This document shows, one piece after another, positions 9,649 through 18,992 of a stretch of DNA of 64,000 nt. Under the pieces are notes generated by a model. That model made no database searches and was not told the origin of the DNA. It worked only from the letters and a program-made list of their open reading frames with translations. How positions within the stretch are numbered: position 1 is the first letter of the stretch; every line of letters begins with the position of its first letter. A program made the position numbers and the translations under genes. This stretch comes from Limnohabitans kasalickyi (GTDB lineage Bacteria > Pseudomonadota > Gammaproteobacteria > Burkholderiales > Burkholderiaceae_C), in NCBI GenBank assembly GCA_965234325.1, contig OZ248416.1, positions 62,001-126,000 on the forward strand. The letters run 5' to 3'.

Positions 9649-10745
9649 CCATGCGCACCTCCAAGCTCACTCGCACCGCGTTGATCATGGCGGGCGGTAC
9701 AGGTGGTCACATCTTTCCAGGCTTAGCCGTGGCTGCGCTGATGCGCGAACGCGGTTGGCATGTGCATTGGGTAGGCGCACCAGCGCCCAGCATGGAAAGC
9801 CGCTTGGTGCCTGCGCAAGGCATTGCCTTGGAAACCGTGCAGTTTGGTGGTGTGCGCGGCAAAGGCTTCAAGACTTTGGCGTTGTTGCCTTTCAAGCTCT
9901 TGCGTGCGTTCTGGCAAAGCTTGCAAGTGGTGCGTCGCGTGAAACCCGATGCCGTGGTGGGCTTGGGTGGCTACATCAGTTTCCCTGCGGGTTTGATGGC
10001 CGTGTTGCTGGGTAAGCCCTTGGTGCTCCACGAACAAAATTCCGTGGCAGGCATGGCTAACAAAGTGTTGGCCAAAGTTGCCGACCGCGTGTTCACCGCC
10101 TTCCCGAGCGTGATGCCCAAAGCCGAGTGGGTGGGCAACCCTTTGCGTGAGGGTTTTGTCACACAAGCCACACCGGCTGAGCGCTTTGCCAACCGCAGCG
10201 GCCCCTTGCGCGTGTTGGTGGTCGGCGGCAGTTTGGGTGCGCAAGCCTTGAACACTCTCGTGCCGCAGGCCTTGGCCTTGATTCCTGTAGCCCAGCGTCC
10301 CACGGTCTTGCATCAAAGTGGTGCCAAACAAATTGACGCCTTGCAGGCTGCGTATGCGCAAGCAGGCGTGCAAGCCGAACTCACCCCCTTCATTGACGAC
10401 ACCGCCCAAGCCTTTGCCATGGCTGACATCGTCATTGCCCGTGCGGGGGCCAGCACCGTCACCGAGTTGGCCGCGGTGGGCGTGGCAGCGATTTATGTGC
10501 CATTCCCCCATGCGGTGGACGACCACCAAACCACCAACGCCCGTTTCTTGGTAGAAGCTGGCGGGGGTTGGTTGATTCCACAAGCCGAGTTGAACGCCCA
10601 AGACTTGGCCAACCGATTGCAATTCATGACACGACGCACGCTGCAAGCCTGCGCAGAGAAAGCCTACGCGATGAGAAAAATTGACGCCGCTCAAGCGGTG
10701 GTCGCTGCCTGCGAAACCTTGGCAGCCAAAGGGGATAAGGCATGA
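9645..10745 (+). CDS. murG: Lipid II synthase MurG (UDP-GlcNAc transferase)
   Basis: A 366-residue GT28-family glycosyltransferase, peripheral on the inner face of the membrane. It adds GlcNAc to lipid I to form lipid II. The N-terminal GGTGGHIFPGLAVA loop and the C-terminal UDP-binding region (ARAGASTVTELAAVG, then a DDHQTTNA segment) are typical. Normal length. It overlaps ftsW and murC by 4 bases each. Confidence 0.96.
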   Translation: MTMRTSKLTRTALIMAGGTGGHIFPGLAVAALMRERGWHVHWVGAPAPSMESRLVPAQGIALETVQFGGVRGKGFKTLALLPFKLLRAFWQSLQVVRRVKPDAVVGLGGYISFPAGLMAVLLGKPLVLHEQNSVAGMANKVLAKVADRVFTAFPSVMPKAEWVGNPLREGFVTQATPAERFANRSGPLRVLVVGGSLGAQALNTLVPQALALIPVAQRPTVLHQSGAKQIDALQAAYAQAGVQAELTPFIDDTAQAFAMADIVIARAGASTVTELAAVGVAAIYVPFPHAVDDHQTTNARFLVEAGGGWLIPQAELNAQDLANRLQFMTRRTLQACAEKAYAMRKIDAAQAVVAACETLAAKGDKA

Positions 10746-12163
10746 AGCACGCCATTCGTCACATCCATTTCGTCGGCATCGGTGGTGCAGGCATGAGCGG
10801 CATCGCTGAGGTGCTGCTGAATTTGGGCTATGTCATTTCAGGTTCCGACTTGTCAGACAGCGCCGCCTTGAAGCGCTTGAAAAGCTTGGGTATTCAAACC
10901 TACGTGGGCCACGATGCCGCTCACATTGTGGGTGCCGATGCGGTGGTTACCTCGACGGCTGTGCAAGCCAGCAACCCCGAAGTGGTGGCGGCACACGCCA
11001 AACTCATTCCTGTGGTGCCACGCGCTGTCATGTTGGCCGAGTTGATGCGCCTCAAAACCGGCGTGGCCATTGCGGGCACACACGGCAAAACCACCACCAC
11101 CAGCTTGGTCGCCAGTGTGTTGGCCGAAGCAGGCCTAGACCCCACGTTTGTGATTGGTGGCAAGCTGACCAGCGCGGGCGCGAATGCCAAATTGGGTTCA
11201 GGCGACTACATCGTGGTCGAAGCTGACGAGTCGGATGCCTCGTTCTTGAACCTGCTGCCTGTGATGGCCGTGGTGACCAACATCGACGCCGACCACATGG
11301 ACACGTATGGCCATGACTTCAACCGGTTGAAGGCCGCGTTTGTGGAGTTTTTGCACCGCATGCCGTTTTATGGCGCTGCTATTTTGTGCACCGACGATGC
11401 GGCTGTGCGCAGCATCTTGTCGGATGTGTCGCGCCCCATCACCAGCTACGGCTTCAACGAGCAAGCACAAGTGCGCGGTGTGAATGTGCGTGCCGACAAC
11501 GGTCGCATGTGCTTCACCGTGCAACGCCGCAATGGCATCACGCTGCCTGACTTGGACATCACTCTGAACTTGGCAGGCGAGCACAACGTGCTCAATGCCT
11601 TGGCCGCCATTGCGATTGCCGTGGAGCTCAACGTGCCAGACGAAGCGGTGCAAAAAGCTTTGGCCGAATTCAAAGGCGTGGGTCGTCGGTTCCAGCGTCA
11701 CGGCGAAGTCGCGGCGAAGGCGGGGGGTGAGTTCACGCTCATCGAAGACTACGGCCACCATCCCGTGGAAGTGGCCGCAACGTTGGCTGCGGCACGCGGT
11801 GCCTTTCCGGGCCGTCGTTTGGTGTTGGCATTTCAGCCGCACCGCTACACACGAACCCGTGACTGCTTTGAAGACTTCGTGCAAGTCATGGGCCGCGCCG
11901 ATGTGCTGTGGCTGTCCGAGATTTACGCTGCCGGCGAAACCCCAATTGCCGCCGCCGATGGCCGCGCCCTGTCGCGTGCCATGCGTGTAGCGGGACACGA
12001 AGCTTTGGTCTTTGTGGATGACATTCAAAACATGGCCCAAGTCATTGCCGACCACGCCCGAGCGGGCGATGTGGTGATGTGCATGGGCGCAGGCTCCATT
12101 GGCCAAGTGCCCGCCCAAGTGCTGGCGCTGGTCGCGCAACACAACACTTCTGTGAAAAGTTAA
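10742..12163 (+). CDS. murC: UDP-N-acetylmuramate:L-alanine ligase MurC
   Basis: A 473-residue cytoplasmic ligase that adds the first amino acid to UDP-MurNAc. It shows the N-terminal Rossmann-like HFVGIGGAGMSGIAEVL, the GTHGKTTTT P loop, and the Mur ligase C domain with EDYGHHPVEVAATL. Length is usual. The related recycling ligase Mpl is encoded at 27587 on the other strand, but only this gene sits in the dcw cluster and has the MurC length. Overlaps murG (ATGA); ddl starts 3 bases after its stop. Confidence 0.97.
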   Translation: MKHAIRHIHFVGIGGAGMSGIAEVLLNLGYVISGSDLSDSAALKRLKSLGIQTYVGHDAAHIVGADAVVTSTAVQASNPEVVAAHAKLIPVVPRAVMLAELMRLKTGVAIAGTHGKTTTTSLVASVLAEAGLDPTFVIGGKLTSAGANAKLGSGDYIVVEADESDASFLNLLPVMAVVTNIDADHMDTYGHDFNRLKAAFVEFLHRMPFYGAAILCTDDAAVRSILSDVSRPITSYGFNEQAQVRGVNVRADNGRMCFTVQRRNGITLPDLDITLNLAGEHNVLNALAAIAIAVELNVPDEAVQKALAEFKGVGRRFQRHGEVAAKAGGEFTLIEDYGHHPVEVAATLAAARGAFPGRRLVLAFQPHRYTRTRDCFEDFVQVMGRADVLWLSEIYAAGETPIAAADGRALSRAMRVAGHEALVFVDDIQNMAQVIADHARAGDVVMCMGAGSIGQVPAQVLALVAQHNTSVKS

Positions 12164-12166
12164 GTC

Positions 12167-13150
12167 ATGAGTGACACCTCTACATTCAATATCGAGAACG
12201 CCAAGGTCGCGGTGCTGATGGGCGGCATGTCGGCCGAGCGCGATGTGTCGATCATGTCGGGCACGGGCGTGCTCAAGGCGCTGCAGTCCAAAGGCGTGAA
12301 CGCGTTGGCGTTTGATCCGGCTGAACGCAGCTTGGACGATCTCAAGCGCGAGGGGTTCACCCACGCCTTCATCGCTTTGCATGGCCGTTACGGCGAAGAC
12401 GGTTCGGTGCAAGGCGCGCTGGAGTTGTTGGGCATTCCCTACACCGGCTCTGGCGTGATGGCCTCGGCCATGGCCATGGACAAGGTGATGACCAAGCGTG
12501 TGTGGTCGGCAGTCGGCTTGTCGACACCGGGCTATGTGTGGCTCGCCCCTGAAGACCAAACGGCCGAGAATATTCAAGCCATTCCAGCCAAATTGGGATT
12601 GCCTTTGATCGTGAAGCCACCTCGCGAAGGCTCGTCGATTGGCATGAGTAAGGTCACTGAGGCCTCGCAAATTCAAGCGGCCACCGCGTTGGCGACGCGT
12701 TACGACCCTGATTTGTTGTGCGAAGAATTCATCACGGGCGAAGAATTGACGTGTCCGATTTTGGGCAATGGACCCACTGCACGCGCTTTGCCTGTGGTGC
12801 GCATCGCCGCTCCCGATGGTGCCTACGATTATCAAAATAAGTATTTCACCGACGATGTGAAATACCACTGCCCAAGCGATTTGCCTGAAGCCGAAGAGAC
12901 CGAAATTCAACGCTTGGTCGTGGCGGCCTACCGTGCCTTGGGTTGCCGTGGTTGGGGACGCGCCGACATCATGTTGCGTGCCAGTGATCGCAAACCCTTT
13001 TTGCTGGAGATGAACACCTCCCCAGGCATGACCAGCCATTCGTTGGTGCCCATGTCGGCGCGCGCCGCAGGCATCAGCTACGAAGATTTGTGCTTGACGC
13101 TGCTGGCCAGCGCCACGCTGGATCACCCACAAGGACCTGCGCACGCATGA
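12167..13150 (+). CDS. ddl: D-alanine:D-alanine ligase Ddl
   Basis: A 327-residue ATP-grasp enzyme that makes D-Ala-D-Ala, the substrate of MurF. Recognisable parts are VLMGGMSAERDVSIMSG at the N terminus, the ATP-grasp segment PLIVKPPREGSSIGM, and the metal-binding LEMNTSPGMTSHSL near the C terminus. The position between murC and ftsQ is the standard dcw arrangement. The stop overlaps the ftsQ start by 4 bases. Confidence 0.96.
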   Translation: MSDTSTFNIENAKVAVLMGGMSAERDVSIMSGTGVLKALQSKGVNALAFDPAERSLDDLKREGFTHAFIALHGRYGEDGSVQGALELLGIPYTGSGVMASAMAMDKVMTKRVWSAVGLSTPGYVWLAPEDQTAENIQAIPAKLGLPLIVKPPREGSSIGMSKVTEASQIQAATALATRYDPDLLCEEFITGEELTCPILGNGPTARALPVVRIAAPDGAYDYQNKYFTDDVKYHCPSDLPEAEETEIQRLVVAAYRALGCRGWGRADIMLRASDRKPFLLEMNTSPGMTSHSLVPMSARAAGISYEDLCLTLLASATLDHPQGPAHA

Positions 13151-13986
13151 CCTCGCGCTACACCACCCACCTGCGTCCGCGCCCTGAGGTCAACACCTCG
13201 GTGGCCTTGCCGCTGGATGTTCGTCTCATGCACATGGCGGCGTCGCTCATGTTTGTGGCGGTGATCGTGGGTGTGCTGTGTGCCGGTGTATGGGCCTTGG
13301 TCCGCTTGCCTGTGTTTGCCTTGACGGGTATCACGGTGTTGGGTGAGGTCGATCACAACAACGCGGTGACTTTGCGTGCCAATGTGACGTCCAAGATGAC
13401 GGGCAACTTCTTCACCGCCGATTTAGACCGCGTGCGAAGCACGTTTGAGAACGTGCCTTGGGTGCGTTTGGCGACCGTGCAGCGTGAGTTCCCCAACCGC
13501 TTGCGCGTGACCTTGCAAGAGCACAAGCCTGTGGCGTTTTGGGGCGATGACAGCGAGTCTCGTTTTGTCAACTCTTACGGCGAAGTGTTTGAAGCCAACG
13601 TCGGTGACTTAGACGACGAAAAATTGCCACGTTTGAGTGGCCCAGACAGCCAGTCAGAGCAAGTCTTGGCCATGTATTTGGCCTTGGCGCCACAGTTCAA
13701 AAACATGACGTTGGTGCTCGACAGCTTGGAACTCACGGGGCGCGGCAGTTGGCGCGCGCATGTGGGCCGCAATGCGGTGATTGAGTTGGGTCGTGGCAAC
13801 ACGCAAGAAGTGATAGCGCGCATGCAAGTGATGAACCAGACCTTGGTGCAAGTCACCCAGAAATTAGGCCGCAAGGTCAGCGCCATTGAGTCAGCGGACT
13901 TGCGACACGACAACGGTTATGCGCTTCGATTGCGCGGCGTCAGCACCCAAGATGTGTTGGCGCCACGCGCACGAACTGGGCAATAG
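13147..13986 (+). CDS. ftsQ: Cell division protein FtsQ
   Basis: A 279-residue bitopic divisome protein that bridges early and late division proteins through FtsB/FtsL. It has a cytoplasmic tail of about 30 residues, one membrane helix (about 34-55), a POTRA domain starting at the FALTGITVLGEVDH segment, and a C-terminal beta domain. The start at 13147 is used because its ATGA overlap with ddl mirrors the rest of the cluster. The 19 residues upstream in frame come from within ddl. Conservation is mostly in the POTRA region and by position. Confidence 0.93.
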   Translation: MTSRYTTHLRPRPEVNTSVALPLDVRLMHMAASLMFVAVIVGVLCAGVWALVRLPVFALTGITVLGEVDHNNAVTLRANVTSKMTGNFFTADLDRVRSTFENVPWVRLATVQREFPNRLRVTLQEHKPVAFWGDDSESRFVNSYGEVFEANVGDLDDEKLPRLSGPDSQSEQVLAMYLALAPQFKNMTLVLDSLELTGRGSWRAHVGRNAVIELGRGNTQEVIARMQVMNQTLVQVTQKLGRKVSAIESADLRHDNGYALRLRGVSTQDVLAPRARTGQ

Positions 13987-14007
13987 AAGAGAAAGAACGA
14001 GGCTGTT

Positions 14008-15237
14008 ATGGCAAAAGAGTACAAAGATTTGGTGGTCGGCTTAGACATTGGCACAGCCAAGGTCATGGTCGTGGTCGCCGAAGTTCTGCCAGGCGGCGAG
14101 CTCAAGCTCGCTGGTTTGGGCGTATCGCCCAGCAGCGGTTTGAAACGCGGTGTGGTGGTCAACATCGACGCCACCGTGCAAAGCATTCAACAGGCCTTGA
14201 AAGAAGCCGAGTTGATGGCCGACTGCAAGATCACGCGGGTCTACACGGGCATCACGGGCAGCCACATTCGCGGCATCAACTCGACGGGTATGGTGGCGGT
14301 GAAAGACAAAGAAGTCACAGCGCCTGATGTCGCGCGTGTGGTGGAAACAGCCAAAGCCATCAACATTTCAACCGACCAACGTTTGTTGTTGGTGCAGCCG
14401 CAAGAATTTGTGATCGACGGTCAAGATGTGCGTGAACCGATTGGCATGAGCGGTATTCGTTTGGAAGCCAAGGTGCACATCGTCACAGGGGCGCAAAGTG
14501 CGGCAGAAAACATCATCAAATGCGTGCGTCGCTGCGGTTTGGATGTGGACCAGTTGATGCTCAACCCCTTGGCGTCGAGTTTGTCGGTGTTGACCGATGA
14601 CGAGCGCGAATTGGGTGTGGCTTTGGTCGACATTGGTGCGGGCACCACCGACGTGGCGATCTTCACCAACGGTGCGATCCGTCACACCGCCGTGATTCCC
14701 ATCGCGGGTGACTTGATCACCAGTGACATTGCGATGGCTTTGCGCACGCCCACCAAAGATGCGGAAGAGATCAAGATTGAATCGGGCTATGCCAAGCAAA
14801 TGTTGGCTGACCCGGAGGTGCAAGTGGAAGTGCCAGGCCTGGGTGACCGCGCACCGCGCATGCTCAGTCGCCAAGCGTTGGCTGGTGTGATTGAGCCGCG
14901 TGTGGAGGAGATCTTTTCGTTGGTGCAACAAGTCATCCGCGAGTCCGGTTACGAAGAAGTGCTGTCGTCAGGCATTGTGCTGACGGGCGGCAGCGCGGTG
15001 ATGCCAGGCATGGTCGAGTTGGGCGAAGACATTTTCTTGAAGCCCGTGCGTCGCGGTGTGCCGCACTACAAGAGCGCCTTGGCCGACATGGTCTCGCAAC
15101 CGCGTTCTGCCACGGTGATGGGCTTGCTCGAAGAAGCCCGCATGGCACGTTTGCGCGGTTTCAAAGTGTCGCAAAAGGGTGGTTCGGTGAAGTCTGCGAT
15201 GGACCGAATCAAAGACTGGTTCGTGGGGAACTTTTGA
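14008..15237 (+). CDS. ftsA: Cell division protein FtsA
   Basis: A 409-residue actin-like ATPase that tethers FtsZ filaments to the membrane and recruits later division proteins. It has the phosphate 1 motif VVGLDIGTAKVMVVV, the 1C domain, the ALVDIGAGTTDVAIF phosphate 2 motif, and the IVLTGGSAVMPG adenosine motif. The C-terminal stretch MDRIKDWFVGNF is the expected amphipathic membrane-targeting helix. It lies 21 bases after ftsQ and 180 bases before ftsZ. Confidence 0.97.
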   Translation: MAKEYKDLVVGLDIGTAKVMVVVAEVLPGGELKLAGLGVSPSSGLKRGVVVNIDATVQSIQQALKEAELMADCKITRVYTGITGSHIRGINSTGMVAVKDKEVTAPDVARVVETAKAINISTDQRLLLVQPQEFVIDGQDVREPIGMSGIRLEAKVHIVTGAQSAAENIIKCVRRCGLDVDQLMLNPLASSLSVLTDDERELGVALVDIGAGTTDVAIFTNGAIRHTAVIPIAGDLITSDIAMALRTPTKDAEEIKIESGYAKQMLADPEVQVEVPGLGDRAPRMLSRQALAGVIEPRVEEIFSLVQQVIRESGYEEVLSSGIVLTGGSAVMPGMVELGEDIFLKPVRRGVPHYKSALADMVSQPRSATVMGLLEEARMARLRGFKVSQKGGSVKSAMDRIKDWFVGNF

Positions 15238-15417
15238 CCATGATCCCTTTTCACACCCATTATTTTGCGCGTGGCGGTCCACCCCCGAGGCGGCTCAGTG
15301 GTCGACGATGGCGACCCTGCGCTGCAACCGCCCCGCCATCCTGAGGCGCGGTATGAACAGACAAGAATTTTTGAAATCAAGGCAACTGCAAATTTTTAGA
15401 TCGATAGGAGAAAAATC
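15238..15417 (+). promoter_or_regulatory. ftsA-ftsZ intergenic leader
   Basis: A 180-base gap in an otherwise tightly packed cluster. An ATAGGAG ribosome site ends about 8 bases before the ftsZ ATG. TTGAAA at 15371-15376 with TTTTAG at 15394-15399 (17-base spacer) is a weak sigma-70-like candidate for an ftsZ-proximal promoter. A possible 33-codon ORF from 15240 has no ribosome site or family resemblance, and I do not call it. FtsZ usually needs extra transcription, so a promoter here is plausible but not shown. Confidence 0.3.
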
Positions 15418-16680
15418 ATGAGCATCGAAATGATCGAAGTTGAAGCATTCAACTCAGGCACCCAAATCAAAGTCATTGGCGTGGGCGGCGGCGGCGGTAA
15501 CGCGGTCGAGCACATGATTCGTTCAGGCGTGCAAGGCGTGGAGTTCGTCACCGCGAACACCGACGCACAAGCCTTGCGCGTGAGCAATGCGCACAAAGTG
15601 ATTCAACTGGGCTCGAGCGGCCTAGGCGCTGGCAGCAAGCCAGAGCGCGGCCGTGAAGCGGCTGAAGCGGCGATCGATGAAATCCGTATCGCACTTGAAG
15701 GCACCAACATGCTGTTCGTGACGGCCGGTATGGGCGGCGGCACCGGCACGGGCGCTGCGCCTGTGGTGGCACGCGTGGCACGCGAAATGGGCATCTTGAC
15801 CGTGGGTGTGGTGACCAAGCCGTTTGAGTTTGAAGGCAACCGCCGCATGGGCAATGCCGAAGCAGGCTTGGCCGAGCTCGAAGCCAATGTGGACTCCTTG
15901 ATCGTGGTGTTGAACGACAAGTTGATGGACGTGTTGGGCGACGACGCCAGCCAAGACGAAGCCTTCGCTTTTGCCAACGACGTGTTGAAAAACTCAGTCG
16001 GCGGTATTGCCGAGATCATCAACGTGGAAGCCTTGGTGAACGTCGACTTTGAAGACGTGCGCACCGTGATGAGCGAGACTGGCAAAGCCATGATGGGCAC
16101 GGCAGTGGCCAATGGCCCTGACCGTGCACGCATCGCGGCTGAGCAAGCCGTGGCTTGCCCGCTGCTCGAAGGCGTGGACATGTCCGGTGCCAAAGGCGTG
16201 TTGGTGTTGATCACAGCCGCCAAAGGTGGCTTGAAGATGTCTGAGTCGCGCGAAGCCATGAACACGATTCGCAAGTTCGCCTCACCAGACGCACATGTCA
16301 TTTACGGTACGGCTTATGACGAAGATCTGGGCGACCAAATTCGCGTCACGGTGGTCGCCACAGGTTTGGCCGGTGGCCGTCGCGCTGCACCTCAGTTGCA
16401 AGTGTTGCGCACAGGCACGGACGGCATGAGCTTTCCCACCACGCAAGCCCCTAACGCATCGCCCGCAGGTTTGATGGCCGCTGCTTCGGCTGGCTTGTCT
16501 GGCTTGGCCTCTGGTTTGGGCGTGGGTACCACCCGCGCACAGCCTGACTACAACAGCATGGCCGTGCCTAGCGTGTGGCGTACCAACCGTACCCAAGCCG
16601 CTGCCAAGGTCGACGCCTTGTCATCGGGTGGTATGGACGATTACGAAATTCCAGCCTTCTTGCGCAAGCAGGCTGACTAA
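15418..16680 (+). CDS. ftsZ: Cell division GTPase FtsZ
   Basis: A 420-residue tubulin homologue that polymerises into the Z ring at mid-cell. The tubulin signature GGGTGTG is at residues 106-112, preceded by the N-terminal GVGGGGGNAVEHM nucleotide loop. The T7-type catalytic loop region (EALVNVDFEDVRTVM) is intact. A variable Ala/Gly-rich linker (about 320-405) leads to the conserved C-terminal peptide DYEIPAFLRKQAD, which binds FtsA and other partners. Normal length. Confidence 0.98.
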   Translation: MSIEMIEVEAFNSGTQIKVIGVGGGGGNAVEHMIRSGVQGVEFVTANTDAQALRVSNAHKVIQLGSSGLGAGSKPERGREAAEAAIDEIRIALEGTNMLFVTAGMGGGTGTGAAPVVARVAREMGILTVGVVTKPFEFEGNRRMGNAEAGLAELEANVDSLIVVLNDKLMDVLGDDASQDEAFAFANDVLKNSVGGIAEIINVEALVNVDFEDVRTVMSETGKAMMGTAVANGPDRARIAAEQAVACPLLEGVDMSGAKGVLVLITAAKGGLKMSESREAMNTIRKFASPDAHVIYGTAYDEDLGDQIRVTVVATGLAGGRRAAPQLQVLRTGTDGMSFPTTQAPNASPAGLMAAASAGLSGLASGLGVGTTRAQPDYNSMAVPSVWRTNRTQAAAKVDALSSGGMDDYEIPAFLRKQAD

Positions 16681-16706
16681 GAATTTCGATCGCAACGATT
16701 GAACCG

Positions 16707-16734
16707 ATCAATCCCTCTGCAAAGGGGGACTGAT
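16707..16734 (+). terminator. Hairpin between ftsZ and lpxC
   Basis: An imperfect inverted repeat. ATCA pairs with TGAT, then after one mismatch TCCCTCT pairs with AGGGGGA (one G-U), around a GCAA tetraloop. Only a poor T run follows (TTAAAATTC), and the lpxC GTG starts 13 bases downstream. It may attenuate dcw transcription or stabilise the ftsZ 3' end rather than act as a full terminator. Confidence 0.4.
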
Positions 16735-16746
16735 TAAAATTCACCC

Positions 16747-17670
16747 GTGCTTAAACAACGAACCCTTCAATCCCTCACCAAGGCGGTGGGTGTCGGCTTA
16801 CACAGCGGTCAACGCGTGGAGCTGACTCTGCGGCCTGCACCACCTGATACGGGCATCGTGTTCCGTCGGGTGGATTTGCCGCAGCCGATCGACATCCCGA
16901 TCACCGCCACCGCTGTGACCGACACGCGCTTGGCCTCGACCATTTCGAATGGCGGCGCCAAGGTGTTCACCGTTGAGCACTTGATGTCGGCGTGTGCGGG
17001 CTTGGGGATTGATAACCTCATCATCGACATCACCGCTGAAGAAGTGCCCATCTTGGATGGCTCGGCATCGTCGTTTGTGTTTTTGTTGCAAAGCGCGGGC
17101 ATCGTTGAGCAAAACGCACCCAAGCGTTTCATTCGTGTATTAAAAACCGTGGAAGTGCGTGAAGGCGAGGGCGATAACGTCAAGTGGGCCCGCTTAGAGC
17201 CACACCACGGCTACAAGCTCAGTTTCGAGATCGACTTTCACCACCCCGCCGTCGACTCCACAGGGCAAAGCGTGGTGTTTGACACCGACACCCATGATTA
17301 CAACCGCGACATTGCGCGTGCCCGCACCTTTGGCTTCACACGTGATGTGGAGATGCTGCGTGCCAACGGCTTGGCCTTAGGCGGAGGCTTGGACAACGCC
17401 ATCGTGATGGATGACTACAAGGTCTTGAACAGCGACGGTTTGCGCTACGACGATGAGTTTGTGAAACACAAAATTCTCGACGCCATGGGCGACTTGTTCT
17501 TGATCGGCAAACCTTTGCTCGCGTCGTATGTGGCGTTTCGTTCGGGCCACGGCATGAACAACAAGTTGTTGCGGGAGTTGCTGAGTCGCCCAGACGCTTA
17601 CGACGTGGTGACCTTTGCCGATGCACGCAAGGCGCCTAAAGGTTTGGCGCAGTTAGCGCCTGCTTGGTAA
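16747..17670 (+). CDS. lpxC: UDP-3-O-acyl-N-acetylglucosamine deacetylase LpxC
   Basis: A 307-residue zinc deacetylase catalysing the first committed step of lipid A synthesis. Zinc-ligand segments are visible: the histidine in FTVEHLMSACAGLG and the His/Asp pair in KHKILDAMGDLFLIG. The start is GTG (gtgcttaaacaacg), giving the usual N terminus MLKQRTLQ and the family length; no ATG is better placed. It ends the dcw cluster, as in most beta- and gammaproteobacteria, and is convergent with ruvC 17 bases away. Confidence 0.96.
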   Translation: MLKQRTLQSLTKAVGVGLHSGQRVELTLRPAPPDTGIVFRRVDLPQPIDIPITATAVTDTRLASTISNGGAKVFTVEHLMSACAGLGIDNLIIDITAEEVPILDGSASSFVFLLQSAGIVEQNAPKRFIRVLKTVEVREGEGDNVKWARLEPHHGYKLSFEIDFHHPAVDSTGQSVVFDTDTHDYNRDIARARTFGFTRDVEMLRANGLALGGGLDNAIVMDDYKVLNSDGLRYDDEFVKHKILDAMGDLFLIGKPLLASYVAFRSGHGMNNKLLRELLSRPDAYDVVTFADARKAPKGLAQLAPAW

Positions 17671-17687
17671 TTCCAGTTCGAGAAAAT

Positions 17688-18236
17688 TCAGCGGCTGCGA
17701 CCTGCGCGGTACATGCCGCTGGTTTTGCGGTCCAAAGGGGTGGCAGCTGCCAACCGTGCCATCGCCTGTCCAGCGTGCGCATGGGTGATGGCTAGGCCCA
17801 AAGCATCTGCCGCATCGGGCCCTGGCAGGCCAGGCAAGTTCAGCAAGCGTTTGACCATTTCCTGCACCTGTTCTTTTTTGGCCATGCCGTGTCCGGCCAC
17901 GGCTTGTTTCATTTGCAATGCGGTGTATTCGGCCACAGTCAAATTGCAGGTCACCAAGGCGGTCACGCAAGCGCCGCGTGCTTGACCCAGAAGCAAGGTG
18001 GCTTGCGGGTTGACGTTGACAAACACAATTTCGACCGCCGAACAATCGGGCTTGTAGCGCTCCACCACTTCGTGAATGCCGTCAAACAGCACCTTCAAAC
18101 GCTCAGGCAAATTGCCTTGGGCTTCTTTGTTGGTGCGAATGGTGCCACTGGCCACGTACAGGAGTTGGCTGCCGTGTTTCTCCACCACACCAAAGCCTGT
18201 GGTGCGAAGTCCAGGGTCGATGCCAAGGATGCGCAT
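17688..18236 (-). CDS. ruvC: Holliday junction resolvase RuvC
   Basis: A 182-residue endonuclease that cuts Holliday junctions made during recombination repair, acting with RuvAB. It has an RNase H-like fold, with the first catalytic Asp in MRILGIDPGLRTTGFG, a second acidic residue in SAVEIVFVNVN, and a C-terminal DAADALGLAITHAH acidic pair. The ATG at 18236 gives the family length; 70 extra codons upstream in frame come from mtgA DNA read out of frame. ruvAB are not adjacent. mtgA ends 5 bases upstream, so the two may share a transcript. Confidence 0.95.
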   Translation of the reverse strand: MRILGIDPGLRTTGFGVVEKHGSQLLYVASGTIRTNKEAQGNLPERLKVLFDGIHEVVERYKPDCSAVEIVFVNVNPQATLLLGQARGACVTALVTCNLTVAEYTALQMKQAVAGHGMAKKEQVQEMVKRLLNLPGLPGPDAADALGLAITHAHAGQAMARLAAATPLDRKTSGMYRAGRSR

Positions 18237-18241
18237 GGCGG

Positions 18242-18979
18242 TTAGGGCAACTGTGCGCTGTTCATGCGCGCCACGATGATGTCGGTCCGACCTGCCAAGT
18301 AGGCAGATTGCGGAAATTTTTGATAGTGCTTGGGGCGAGGCAACATCACGGCCAAGCGCCCGGCTTCCCAGGGTGCGAGTTGCGCTGCTGATTTGCCAAA
18401 GTAATGCTGAGCAGCAGCTTCTGCGCCAAAAATGCCCTCGCCCCATTCCACATGGTTGAGGTAAATCTCCAAAATGCGTTGCTTGGACAGCAGGGCTTCG
18501 AGCATCAGGGTCAGCACAAATTCTTGGCCCTTGCGAAGGAAGGTACGTTCGCCGGACAAAAACAAATTCTTAGCCAACTGCTGCGTGATGGTCGAGCCGC
18601 CCACGACTTTGGGCGGACGCGATTGGCTCGCGCGGCTGGCTTGCAGCTCAGCCTTGGCATTTTTAGCCCACGCTTTTTCAATCGCCTCCCATTGCACGCC
18701 GTCATGCTGGGCAAAGATGTCGTCTTCAGAGGCAATCACAGCGCGCTTTAAGTGGTTTGAGATGGCGTTGTAGGGCACCCAGTCTTGCCGCCAGCGAAGG
18801 GCGTCTTGGGTGGTCGCGATGCGCCATGCTTCCGAACGTTCAAACGCGGTGGACTCCGGTGCCACCCGCGCCATCACTGCGATGCGTGCGAGGAAGAAAA
18901 ATTGCAAACTAATCCAAGCCACCACCACGAGCAGCAGCCAGCGAAGCCAGGGGCGTTGACGTGCGGTGATGGCGTTCAT
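18242..18979 (-). CDS. mtgA: Monofunctional biosynthetic peptidoglycan glycosyltransferase MtgA
   Basis: A 245-residue GT51 enzyme with one N-terminal membrane anchor (about residues 12-34). It polymerises glycan strands from lipid II in the periplasm without transpeptidase activity. The GT51 motifs appear in order: ASEDDIFAQHDG with the catalytic glutamate, GGSTITQQLAKNLFLS, a basic RKGQEF segment, and LEIYLNHVEWG. The start at 18979 gives an N terminus leading directly into the anchor. It is preceded by a TonB-like gene. In some Burkholderiales aroE lies in this neighbourhood; I see no aroE here. Confidence 0.94.
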   Translation of the reverse strand: MNAITARQRPWLRWLLLVVVAWISLQFFFLARIAVMARVAPESTAFERSEAWRIATTQDALRWRQDWVPYNAISNHLKRAVIASEDDIFAQHDGVQWEAIEKAWAKNAKAELQASRASQSRPPKVVGGSTITQQLAKNLFLSGERTFLRKGQEFVLTLMLEALLSKQRILEIYLNHVEWGEGIFGAEAAAQHYFGKSAAQLAPWEAGRLAVMLPRPKHYQKFPQSAYLAGRTDIIVARMNSAQLP

Positions 18980-18992
18980 GATGCGGCAGCCT

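Noticed and set aside
11198..13144. A 648-codon open frame on the minus strand opposite murC and ddl
   Set aside because: Its residues are a His/Arg/Gln-rich shadow of the coding strand with no recognisable domain; murC and ddl are certain on the plus strand.
15240..15344. 33-codon ORF between ftsA and ftsZ
   Set aside because: No ribosome site, no family resemblance, and Arg/Pro-rich composition typical of random GC-rich frames.
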